Assembly (NCBI GenBank): GCA_021234155.1
Contig: JAJEKV010000057.1
Location: 6,417,821 to 6,481,820 of the forward strand
DNA: 64,000 nucleotides
Reading direction: 5' to 3'
Source of the DNA: Isoetes taiwanensis
Taxonomy: Eukaryota; Streptophyta; Lycopodiopsida; Isoetales; Isoetaceae
Made by a program: the position numbers and the translations under genes. How positions within the stretch are numbered: the stretch's first letter is position 1; each line of letters begins with the position of its first letter. This document shows positions 12,756 through 23,102 of this stretch, one piece after another. The notes under the pieces were generated by a model, which was given only the letters and a program-made list of their open reading frames with translations, did no database searches and was not told the origin of the DNA.

Positions 12756-14612
12756 ATGGCTGGTGAAGGAATCATCCCACAGCAAAAGCTGAAATGGCTG
12801 GCGGAAAATGTCACTGCAGATGACTGGAACAGTGTTTGGTCTGAGCCAATGGTTTCAGGCAAAATCAAAATCTACTATGTTCGCCCTCATTTGAAGCAGA
12901 AATTGGACGGCTTGATCGATTTCTTGTATGGAGATGGAGGTGTCCCGAATAATGAATTGAGGAAGCTAGTAGCATTATCATTTGCATGGGAAAACTCAGT
13001 AGTCGGGCAGCATAATCCACGAGGCTCATAGGGTTGATTGGGATGCTTACAAGAAACAGGTTAATGTTTGGTCCAGGAGAAAAAGGGATGACATTGATGT
13101 TAAAAAAGAAGATGTTAAAAGGATCAAAACTACAGTTCCTTCATGCCAAAGTACACATGTAGCTTCAAGCAGATCAACACCTCAACTTGAATTTAAGGGG
13201 AAAGGTGTCGGACTTCGAAGTTTTACGTTTCCAATTTAAGTTTCAACATTTCTTTGATTGAAGAGGAGGTTAGTAAGTTGGAAACAGATTTAGACAACTG
13301 TACAACTGATCTGGTAAAAATAATTAGTACCATTGAGGTAGATAAGAACTCTTTAGCAAGGGAAGAGAAGATGATTGAGCTTGGAAGGAACGAGATAGCA
13401 AGAATGGAGAATGAGTTGTCTGCTTTGAATGCCAAAGCGCACAAGAATGATGGAGACCTGCGATTGAAGAGTTAAAGGCAAAAATAAGTGGTGAAATATA
13501 TTTTTGCTCTAAACTGAGGCTTGCCTTCCAAAGGTTAGTGTTGAAGCATTACGGGAGAAGGAAAAGAAGGAAAGATTAAAAAAACTTCACCGGAATTCGG
13601 ATTCACGAGAAAGCAGGGAAATATTTAGAAGCCGGTAGACAATTGATGGACTCCAGATATATCAAAAATGTCTATCATAACTATGAAAAGCGGGTTGCCC
13701 TGGTTTCATGGAAGATGCATGTCTTTGCATGTGGATTGGTCTTCAATCCAAAATATAAATTGAGTATGGCATTACCATGTGAACATGTCTATCATTTGGC
13801 ATGTTTGCATGCTTTTGTATGAAAAAGAAGACATGCTTCGGTGTTTGAAGGAAGTTCCTAGGGAAGTTTTTGTGGAACTTGGTCTAGAGGTTGCAGGTGA
13901 AGAAGACTTGCAGATTCAGGCAGGCAGTGCATTTGAGGTAGGCACTAGTAGTGCATTTGCTTCACCTGATAAGTTTCCCGGTCGTGTTACACCTGTGGCT
14001 TCACCTCGGCTTTCACCTTTATTTTATTTAATAAAGCACACCGTGGCACCCGCTGCTTCACCGCTTACGAGTCACCAAAAAATGTTGTATCTACTGCATC
14101 AGCTCAAGTGTCACCAAGTCCAGTAAGGAAAGCTGTAGAAGCTTTGCAGAAGGTAAGACTTTGATATTTCTTATTTGTGTTTTAACTAACTTAATCTCAT
14201 TTAAATTGATTTGTGTTCTAAGCGAAAAAGTTTTGTAATTCAAAGTAGTAAGGGCCAGCAAAAAAAAAAGGATAAAAACGTTCACGTGTTGTTGAGAGCG
14301 ATTCGAGGAAGAATATTATGAACAACCTGCACACAAAAGGTTCCTGCAATTGGCATAAAGACCAGGTTGAGGAGTGCAACTGCAGGAGAAAGTTCTACTG
14401 CTGCACATGTAGATGTTCACGTAAGCAGTGATGAAGAACAAGCAAATGAAGATGATGTTCCTGCTGAAGTTGGAGAAGATGCTGTTGAGAAAGGTACGGG
14501 TAAGGGTGAAGCAGCAGTTGAAATGGAGGTAGCAACAACAAAAGTCAAAAAGAAGATTGGGAGACCCTCAAAGGAGCTGCCGCACCTCCAAAGACCAAAA
14601 GCAAATAGGTGA
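12756..14612 (+). pseudogene. Transposon cargo: coiled-coil, zinc-finger-like, AT-hook protein
   Basis: I do not recognise the family. The open start at 12756 gives a conserved-looking N-terminal domain (WLAENVTADDWNSVWSEP, then KLDGLIDFLYGDGGVPNNE). A frame break near 13010 is followed by a basic stretch and a heptad-rich coiled coil at 13254-13450. At 13700-13880, across another shift, is a RING-like C-x-H-x2-H-x2-C cluster (LPCEHVYHLACLHAF). An intron-like GTAAGA...TCTAAG lies at 14152-14221. The last exon is acidic and ends in an AT-hook (KKIGRPSK). The domains suggest a chromatin or DNA-bound accessory protein. At least three frame breaks make it a pseudogene. AT-rich, 3'UTR-like DNA separates it from the next gene. 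Confidence 0.6.
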
Positions 14613-14883
14613 TCAAGTTGAAACTATTTTGAAAATGTTAAATGGTAGTTCGGGTTACGTTTCTCGATATATCAAGTCATTGAGTTAGTTTGAACATAAC
14701 ATATTGTGGTGTATGTGAAATACTGTTTTACTTGTTTTATGTTGTTTGAGAACATTGTTTGAATGTAATTTGGTTTTCTTTAATTAATCACTTTGTTTTC
14801 TTTTAATTACGTTTTTTCGTTTTAATATTGTAATTTCGTAATTCTTTAATTGTTGTCATGTTGATGTTTAAGATTCTTTTCTT

Positions 14884-15792
14884 ATGAATGTTGCGGAGGA
14901 TTTAGAAAAGAAAAAAAAACTTGTCATCTTAGACATTAATGGAGTTTTGGTCAACACCTTCCAAAAAGGAGCAAGATTAAAGATTCCACCCGGGGCTCAA
15001 GAAGCATTACACGCCGAGGGAAAGTGGTTATTTGCGAGACCTTTTTACAAGAGTTCTTGGATTGGAGTTTTGAAAGATTTGAAGTTGGGATTTGGTCTAG
15101 CATGATGAAGCACAACATCATACAAATCCTAACAAAGATTCTCACAAAGACACACTACATTGCTAAATTCAAATTCATATGGGGTCGAGAATGAGTGTGA
15201 GGCAATGCCTTTTATGTTTCCAGCAATGCAACCAAACCAAAGATTTATGAAGCCAATTGTCAAAGTTTACACAGCTTTTAATGATGTACAGGATGTTGTG
15301 CTTGTGGATGACTCTTTGTACAAGACTTTCTTGTCCCCACCAGACACATGTTTAATAGTTCAGAGCTTTGACAATGAAGAAAATGATAAGGTATTCAACT
15401 ACATAAAAGCATGTTTGCACACTTGGCTTCATTCAAAGAATCCTCAAAAGTGGTTGCACCAGCAGCTTCATGTTGATGTGGTCAAGGAAGTAGACATCAA
15501 CATACTCAATCTTACTGTTGACCACTTGAAAGAACTTGCAAGATGGAGAGTAGCAATTGAGGGAAGCATGCAATTGGTGAAAGATATTGTTGGTGTTGAA
15601 AAATTGGATGAACCTGCAAAAGAAGACACAACACAGATTCTCCATACTGATACTGAACACATTGAAGCTACTGATCAGACCAACATTGAAGATACCGATA
15701 AACAGGAGGAAACTGCAAGAGAAGAAATAACACAAGATCAGACCCACATTGAAGATGCTGACTTTGAGAACATTGAAGATACTGAACTTTAA
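14884..15792 (+). pseudogene. FCP1/NIF-like HAD phosphatase domain carried by the transposon
   Basis: HAD-superfamily phosphatase of the FCP1/TIM50 type, a family that removes phosphate from proteins such as the RNA polymerase II tail. Motif I is KLVILDINGVLV, with the nucleophile Asp followed by Asn where most members have Asp; plant HAD members with a DLNG-type motif are familiar to me from memory. RPFY follows. In a shifted frame near 15080-15190 come EVGIWSSMMKHN and KFKFIWGRE, the usual WSS motif and the W-x-x-x-C/E region. Then VVLVDDSLYKTFLSPPDT gives the late acidic motif. The C-terminus (after about 15600) is an acidic Thr/Glu/Asp repeat tail (IEDTDKQEE-like). Two frame changes (about 15085 and 15185) break it. 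Confidence 0.75.
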
Positions 15793-16172
15793 GAACTTCA
15801 TGTAACTTAAGATGTAACTTAAGTTATAACAACTGTTTTTTTGTGAATACTGGATATGAGTACATAGCTGTACACTTTTGTAACAGAAACGGATATTAAT
15901 GTAAATCCAATGTTTCAGGCATTTACCTACACTTGTGTACACTTGTAAACTTTCAATCTGTTTTCCATGTCCATCAAGTCTGTTTTCCAGAAGTTCATCA
16001 AGTCTGTAATAGTTAACTGAAAACAGAAAGCATGTAAGCAGACAAAGCATAAGTATGAAAAGCAGACCCATCTGAGCTTTTCTTTTAAAGCTGTGAGGAC
16101 AAGGAACATTTGTGCAGCAAAGAATTTGTTAGTTTTCATTGATAACGAATTATAAAGAATATAAGAAAGAAT

Positions 16173-16740
16173 TGTTTGGGGTTTGGGTTCGGGAACTCCT
16201 GGAAGACAGCCCTCTGTGAGGACCCGTGGATCTAACAGGAGAGTCCGGGGGACTATGTCACGCGGGATTTGCTGAAAGAGAAGAAAAAGAAGAGAACAGA
16301 ACAAATGAAAGAAAGATGATAAGCTTCCTTGATATCAATGATGAAAATACATGAGCTCTCGCAATAGAGAGAAAACTGAAAGGAGACAAGACTCAAAACT
16401 CATCTAAAAACTTATGAGCTAACTCTACTCATATATATAGTACAATGGCCTTGGGCCCAATATAGACACTCTGACTGATCTCGGTGCCGACTCCTGGAAG
16501 GAGGCCTGATTTGCAGGAATGTTGGCGGTGCCTCTTGAAGTGCCTAGAATCACGCTGACGCTGACGGGCCGTCACTTGTCTGAGCGGCGCCTCTTGACCG
16601 CCAAAGGCTTTGACTGCGTGGCCTGCTTAGTCTTCTGTGGAGGCTTGGATGTCTGACCCGTGGTTGACTGAGGATCTTTGAGCTTGACCTGGTCTGACGT
16701 ATGCATGAATAGTCCTGTACCAGGAGGCACAGGACTAACA
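16173..16740 (-). repeat. LTR (3' in element sense)
   Basis: 568 bp, TG...CA ends, mostly identical to 18264-18828, with clustered differences around 16460-16520 and in the first 80 bases. A run of pseudo-tandem AGAAGAAAAAGAAG lies inside. Confidence 0.93.
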
Positions 16741-16752
16741 CTCCCCCCCACC

Positions 16753-18200
16753 AAACGACACTCAGAGTGAAGAAAAGGAGGAAGCGTTTCGGAGGGCGGG
16801 AAGCCATCAGTCTGAAAGTGATCCTCACGGGAGTGAGGACGGGCCCCATTATGGTACTGGCTGATGAGATCTTGGCGTGATTGAAGAGCTTGAGGTGTGT
16901 CTTGGCCAAGGGCAGGATCAGCATCAATAAGAAAACGAGAGCGTACCATGTCTTCAAGTGCGCTGCGGGCGCCTCAAGAAATGTAATCGACACTCCATGA
17001 GGAGACAGTCCGGCCAAAAAGCACCGGACGCCGTGGATTAGCGTGTTGAGGTTGAACGGCCGTTTGTGGAACCATGACGGGTGGAATGAACGGGAGCTCT
17101 TGAAGAGCCACGCCTCGGGAGGAAACATTGACGGAGTGATTGACAAGGTCGATAGCCCTGCTCCAAAGTTTTTGGACGCAGTATTCATCATGAGTCGAAT
17201 AGCAGGAGGAAGTCCTTGGAGAAACCGCACCAAAATCGCTCGTGTAGGGTACTCCTTGAGCTTATCGAGCAGAATGTGAAGTCGATCCGCAAAAATCCCG
17301 GCGGACTCCATTGGGCTCTTGTTGAAGTTCATTGAGTTGCTTGAGATGAAGTTGATCATCATCCGTGGTCCCGTAATGAGACGTAAAAAAAGCGGTCGCA
17401 TTTCGGACCAGTCTTGTTTCCAATGGCTTTTGTTGGACATGAGCCATTGATGAGGAGAGCCCCAAGAGCAGTGGTGGAAAAGATGTGAAATTTCAGTTGA
17501 GGTTGCGCTGCGTGCCCATTTAGGACAGCTAGAGCCTCAAATTCTTCCATGTGGGCCCGAGCACTTTGGTCTAACGGTTTGCCTTCGTGTTGCCAAAGGT
17601 GGGATAAGTCGGCCGTAGTCCGAAAGGTAGATGTGAAAGTGCCGGGCTGGACAGAAATCGTGATAGTGAGGATATTGAGGTTGAGGTGGATTTGGCATTG
17701 GCCCCCGGACCCCCCCGATGAAGGGGTGACCGCGGTTGAGAAACCGGGCGCAAGGAGCATTGGTTTTGAGATCCGTAAGGTTGTAAAATGGAAGAGCAAA
17801 GGGGAAACGTAGGGAAAGGATATTCCGGGCAGGCGCAGCGAGACATGTGGATAGCCGCGGCCCACCCGGGAGATGATGGTTATGGCGAAGTGGCGTATGG
17901 CCCGAAGAATGATGGATGTAGGCATGTTCGGGGGTATGAAAGTATCGTTGAGAAGGTTGAGCCGGATAAGGCTCCCCGATAATGATGAGGGGACTGAGGT
18001 TGTGAGCAATGTTTGCACGCTTTGGGGCGGGAACTGGGACGAGATCGACACGAGGGGGTGGGTGGCGCGGATCAGCCCTAGACCGGCGATGGCCTCCCTC
18101 TATGTCATAAGCGGATCCATACATGTCGCCACAAGCTTCGACAAATGATGGCGCCCAAGCGAGATGCCGCCTGAGAAAGGAGTTCTTTTCCGGGCGTGAA
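16753..18200 (-). pseudogene. Gag-like gene of the nested LTR element
   Basis: Minus-strand pieces in different frames give gag-like patterns. HLWQHEGKPLDQSARAHMEE and FEALAVLNG lie at about 17600-17480. ESAGIFADRLHILLDKLKEYPTRA and FLQGLPPAIRLMMNT lie at about 17310-17170; they resemble the capsid region of plant retrotransposon gag proteins. Upstream sequence is Pro/His-rich. Several frame breaks are present, and no zinc knuckle, protease or RT was found. Confidence 0.6.
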
Positions 18201-18263
18201 ATTGCGGACGCATACGGCGATGGAAGAAAGTAGGAGAAAATCAGACCCGCGGCAAATGCATGG

Positions 18264-18828
18264 TGTTTGGGGTCCGGGTTCTGAACTCCCCGAAGACACC
18301 CTGTGGAGGACCCGTGGATCTAACAGAGAGTCCGTGGGACTATGTCACGCGGGATTTGGCCGAAAAAGAGAAGAAAAAGAAGAGAATAAACAAATGAAAG
18401 AAAGATGATAAGCTTCCTTGATATCAATGATGAAAATACATGAGCTCTCGCAATAGAGAGAAAAACTGAAAGGAGACAAGACTCAAAACTCATCTAAAAA
18501 CTTATGAGCTAACTCTACTCATATATATAGTACAATGGCCTTGGGCCCAATATAGACACTCCGGGATCTCTAATGCCGCTCACGAAGGAGGCCCTGATTT
18601 GGTGAATGTTGGCGGTGCCTCTTGAAGTGCCTAGAATCACGCCCGACGCTGACGGGCCGTCACTTGTCTGAGCGGCGCCTCTTGACCGCCAAAGGCTTTG
18701 ACTGCGTGGCCTGCTTAGTCTTCTGTGGAGGCTTGGATGTCTGACCCGTGGTTGACTGAGGATCTTTGAGCTTGACCTGGTCTGACGTATGCATGAATAG
18801 TCCTGTACCAGGAGGCACAGGACTAACA
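18264..18828 (-). repeat. LTR (5' in element sense)
   Basis: 565 bp partner of 16173-16740. The several indels and substitutions between the two copies show that the insertion is not recent. Confidence 0.93.
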
Positions 18829-18908
18829 AGAATATGCCGTGAAAGAGCGGTTGTACATCTAAAACTCAACTTTTCCTTCTTCGGGCAAAAGGAAAAAAAC
18901 GGGCGCGA

Positions 18909-21900
18909 GAATTAGCACTCTACTGGAAGGGATGCCATAACTTTTTGGCATGTCTCTTCACTCATCTTGAAAATGTTGTTACCAAGATTCTCCATATCAA
19001 ACTTCACCTGTCTGACAAGGTGGCTATACAAACTAGCAACTGGCTTGTCCAATAGCAACTCAAATTGGAGTGCATCTGTTTGCTTGTAGTAATGGCCGAA
19101 ACTATAACTTCTCCTACACCAAATGCAAGACCCCAAGCATCTTCATATGCATCTAACAATGTGTGTTTAGTCTCCTCAGACACCTAAGAACATAAAAGTC
19201 AACTCCCTCTTCATCTTCTGGATGTGCATTTACAAAGAAGTTATCTCCAACTTCTAGAAGAGAACTAAGGTAATCTACTTCTTCATCTTCTTCTTCTTCC
19301 TCCCCCGACTAATTGTCGTGGATGTTTCTTCAAAGAACCTTTGGTTTCGGCCACAGGAGCCATGCTCCCAAACGCGTGCTTTGTTAGATGCGGTAATCCC
19401 TTTTACCATGAAAGCAATAGGAACAATAGCAAGAGAGGCACCGTAAAGCAACTTTTTGCGGGGTTCTTTTTGTCACATGGTCTGATCGCGATGAAGTTTA
19501 GAGCTCCCACATAGCGTTTTCCACTCCTTCCTTTCAGATTTGTCTACACTTTGGGGATCAATATGCCAAAAGAACCCCGCAATATAAAAACAGATTCATG
19601 CAACTTCAAATCTAAGAAAAATATAAGAAAAACAAGAATTTACCTTCTTATATGAGGGTCTGGTGGATTGTTCATCATGTACCGGTTCATGAAATCGACA
19701 ATGTCTTTGCACGCCCAATTTCCGGACTCATACTTCAATTGCTCTCTTGCCAAAACCCTTTTCAATATTGCACCTTGTCCATCATGTTCTCCTTTGCCAT
19801 GAGAACTGGCAAAGAAATTCCACTCATACTCAATTCCTTCACTACACACATAGTTCCTTCCTAAATACCAGAAAGGCCTTGCTCCTTTAAACTGGGATGT
19901 GCAACCATCACTCAAAAAAATATGTTTCTTGTACTCAATGTTCTGTGCTCTAAGCCAGTCAGCATGTACTTTCAAGCAATGTTGTACCATTAGGGATTTT
20001 TTGAGATCATAAAAGGGCCTTCTAAGAACTGCTGACTAAGCTATATGAACTACCAATCGAAAAAAAGAGGCGGTAATCCGTCAAAAAAGCGATTATAACT
20101 AACTCACTGGATCACATTTTCTAGCATAAGTGTTGATAGAAAAGTCCAAATGAGCTCTTGTTTGGTGCAATAGATAGATCTCATTGAGATCTTTCCAACC
20201 TTAGGTGGTTTGCATATCTTTTAGCCCCGTAAGATAGTAAAACAATGGTAAAACCCATATTTTTTGGAGTTTTGACAATCATAAGTGGTTAAAATATATG
20301 CAAAGCACCTAAGGTTGGAAAGATCTCAACGAAATCTATCTATTGCACTAAACGAGAGCTCATTTGGACTTTTCTATCAATAGTTATGCTAGAAAATGTG
20401 ATCCAGTGAGTTAGTTATAACAGTTTTGCTGACTGGACCCGTCAGGCTCTGATTTCTGATTGGTAGTTCATTTATCTGCATTTGGCTTAGTTGGCATGTT
20501 TTGAAGGCCCTTTTTAATCTCAAAAAAACCCTAATGAAACTCAGGGCTATGCTCCCTGTCATCTGAAATATAAAATTGCACTTCCTTTATAATTCTCCTC
20601 TGATTGGTGCTGATGATCTCCTGACTTGTCTTCTTCTTTCTTTTCAGCTTATCCCGCTCTGCTTCTCTTTGCTCTGCCTCTTTAACTTCCATCTCCTCTA
20701 TCTCAGCTTGGGTTGCATGTCTATATGTGATATGAACCAGAATTGAGGCCTGGTCCGTGTGCCAGTGGCAAGATTGTGCCTCCCTCTGAATTTTAAAACT
20801 GTAATTTTCAGCAAAGTCAATTACAGAGACAATTGCATCTTCAGGAAAGATATCCAAACACGTCCCCGAATTGCTTTTTGTTCGCCAAGTGCCACATAAT
20901 TGTGTGTGACAAATTGTATCATTGTCTTGTTGGCATGCTTCATGAACTCGGGCATTCTCTCTTCTTGTATGCAAGTCTTGTTACTTTGGCTGGTTTCCTC
21001 CCTCCCATTTTTTCTTGGTAGTCTCCTTCATGTATCCAACTTCTTGCTGATTTCGCACCATGAACATTTCTCCGGGCTTGCGCTTGTTTAAAAAGAATGT
21101 TAAACGAGCACAATTTAATTAAGCCAAACAGAATACCTTTTCAAACTGTTTCCACTCCACCTTGTAATCAGTTTCCATCTTCTCCTTAGGACAAAAAGCA
21201 AACCTGTTTATAACACCACAATTAAAGTTACTGAGCAGTAATATCTTTAAACATCATAACATTGAAGAGACAAACTTAAGAGTACCTTTTCAGCCCACAA
21301 TCTTTGCATGCCAACTGCAGACATTGATGTTTGTGCCATTCTTCATCTTCTTCTTTAGGGCAGACCATTTGCCTCCAAAAATCACTAGTGGATTTATAAA
21401 CATGGTTCTTGGCACTACAGAAGTTACCATCACCACAAACAGCACAATTACAATTGCATTCTTTGTGCACCCCATTTGGATCTGTTCTGATTTTGTTGAG
21501 TGCTTGCATCACATACTCAAAGTGCATGTGATATTGGCAGCAACAGGTCTCTCTTTCTTTTAAACGCCTCACAAAAGATGGCTTCAGCAATTCAAATGTG
21601 CGCTGTGAAATCTTCATTTCATTGAATTCCTTTTTGAATGCCATGTAAAATTGCAACTATAAACAAAGCAGAAATACAGAGTTCCAAAAAAAAATAAAAG
21701 CAGCAATATAGTAAAGCAGAACAAGCGGTAAAACATATAAAGCATAATAATTACCTGAGAAATTTCAAGCAGTTGTATTGGATGATCAATTTTTTCACCA
21801 TCTTTTGTAACAAACTTTCTCACATGCTTCCTGTATGGTGAGACTCTTGTGTTTTCTGTCCAGAACTTGTAAACAGAATTCTTAACCTCATCAGTTATTG

Positions 21901-22468
21901 CATCTGATCTCTTTTTCCTTGAAAACATTGACCACGGACCACATTCTTGTTCTGCCATTACTCTTCTTCTGGTTGCTGCAACAACAGATTTTCTTGATAC
22001 ATGAAGGAGGCGTGCAACTGCAGACTGGTTGGTTTTGTTTGCTGTTGAAGATACCATTTGCAATGTGGACTTTCTTGCTTGCATTATATCTGTCTTCCTT
22101 AGTTTCTTTTGCTGATTGAGTGTCTCTTGAACATTTCTAATTACATTCTTCATGACCTTGCTTTGATCATGATCAACAACCTCCAGTGGCAATTTCTTCT
22201 TCACTCTCTTCACAAATCTGTGCACCACCAGTGCCTTATCCCCTTCTTTCAAAGGCTTTGTGATATTATTGAAATAATCGTCCAAATTCTTGGACAATTC
22301 TTGAAGCCTTCTCGCACTCAAGCCGCTGTCAACTTGAGGCTGGATATTTTCTTTCTCCCTCTCTCTATCTCTTTTCCTCTGTCTAGATTGCCTTCTTCTC
22401 TCGGCTTGAATTTCCCGGAAAATTTGAAGTCACTTTTCTTCATCTAAATCTGATGCTGATTGATCCAT
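18909..22468 (-). pseudogene. DDE-like transposase of the 10.3-kb transposon, multi-exon, interrupted
   Basis: Minus-strand gene starting at an ATG at 22468. Residues in order: a basic N-terminus, an HTH-like segment (NQSAVARLLHVSRKSVVAATRRR, about 22050), VSPYRKHVRKFV, Cys-rich exons (CNCNCAVCGDGNFC; HKHQCLQLACKDCG), a Lys/Glu coiled region, then IFLSDGCTSQFKGARPFW and EWNFFASSHGKGEHDG in a DDE-style core. GT-AG introns are visible at about 21755-21660, 21285-21204 and 21138-21080. Lesions: an in-frame TGA at codon 13 (22430-22432), the foldback insertion at 19991-20533, and scattered breaks after 19640. SDGC-SQFK...SHGKG patterns resemble transposase-like genes in animals and plants; the family is unassigned. 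Confidence 0.68.
19991..20533. mobile_element. 543-bp foldback MITE inside the transposase gene
   Basis: The two halves are inverted copies: GGGATTTTTTGAGATCATAA at the left pairs with the right end around CTCAAAAAAACCC, and the arms continue through AAGGGCCTTC and GTGATCCAGTGAGTTAGTTA. TA flanks GGG...CCC at both ends, as in Tc1/mariner-type MITEs. Deleting exactly 19991-20533 joins the two transposase pieces in frame (…SPEFH to MVQHCL…), so the insertion is younger than the gene. Confidence 0.85.
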
Positions 22469-22737
22469 TTAGAATCGTGTTGTGCAGAGAATTGTGTTGT
22501 ACAGAGAAACCGTGCTGCACAAAGAAAATTCTGTTCAGGGGTACAACACCGGATCATGCTTCCCGCCATTGCCAAATCTATTCACTCTCCATGCCATCTC
22601 ACAACAACCCCGCCAAATTGATTCTGTACCGAATTTGATTTTGCGGGTAGCTAAAAACGGATCATCGCGTTCCCGCTCTCCAAGCACCTCCAAGCACAGC
22701 GGACCAAGCACGAAAAGCAGCGCGTCCGGACGGGTGC

Positions 22738-22766
22738 TTTTGTACCCCAATATCTAACTTAGACCC
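22738..22766 (-). repeat. Right terminal inverted repeat of the 10.3-kb transposon
   Basis: Perfect 29-base partner of 12459-12487, followed by TTAT (22767-22770). The neighbouring 22660-22735 segment is GC-rich with repeated AAGCAC/GCTT motifs, like the left subterminal region. Confidence 0.95.
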
Positions 22767-22770
22767 TTAT

Positions 22771-23102
22771 CCTTCCTAACAAGAAGCTATAAAAACCCCA
22801 TAAAAACAAACGGACCTGATGCCTCTTAAGGAGATGACCAATAAACAAATTCTATTTATGCATAGACCAAATAGAAAAACCATTACAAGAGCTTCTATCT
22901 AACCTATAGAGCAACCCAAGACATAGGCATAGCTTCAGTCATCATCAAACTTCCAAGACTAGCCATGCTCAACATAGATATGGAAAATTAACAACATGAA
23001 ATAAAGTAGTCTAGATGCGAGACAAAGAACATCATTAGTAAAAACTTGAAACCACACCCAAAGCACCAAGTTTGCAATTCTCAAAGCAACAACACTATCG
23101 CA
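22771..23102 (-). other. Spacer or intron between DIRS gag and pol
   Basis: On the minus strand this is T-rich, stop-filled DNA following the gag stop. With 12301-12454 on the far side of the transposon it forms a spacer of about 490 bp before pol, which may be an intron or an intergenic gap. Confidence 0.4.

Larger units (their letters stand above)
16173..18828 (-). mobile_element. Gag-only (TR-GAG-like) LTR retrotransposon nested in the 10.3-kb transposon
   Basis: Two LTRs (16173-16740 and 18264-18828) bounded by TG...CA are flanked by the perfect duplication AGAAT (16168-16172 and 18829-18833). The internal 1.5 kb has only gag-like sequence on the minus strand and no polymerase. On that strand a polypurine tract (GGTGGGGGGGAG, 16741-16752) abuts the downstream LTR, which fixes the orientation. 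No standard tRNA-Met primer site is evident after the upstream LTR. This is a non-autonomous element that would have depended on another Ty3- or copia-type enzyme set. Confidence 0.93.
12459..22766. mobile_element. 10.3-kb TIR DNA transposon with phosphatase and zinc-finger cargo
   Basis: The ends are perfect inverted repeats of 29 bp starting GGGTCTAAGTTAG (12459-12487) and ending CTAACTTAGACCC (22738-22766). TTAT flanks both sides (12455-12458 and 22767-22770), a 4-bp target duplication. Inside are two + strand cargo genes (12756-14612 and 14884-15792) and a minus-strand transposase gene (22468-18909), plus nested insertions at 16173-18828 and 19991-20533. Without these the element is about 7.1 kb. 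A 4-bp duplication is known for the Sola superfamily (and as TTAA for Kolobok and piggyBac). I cannot assign the superfamily from reading alone. Frame breaks in all genes indicate a dead copy. Confidence 0.9.
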
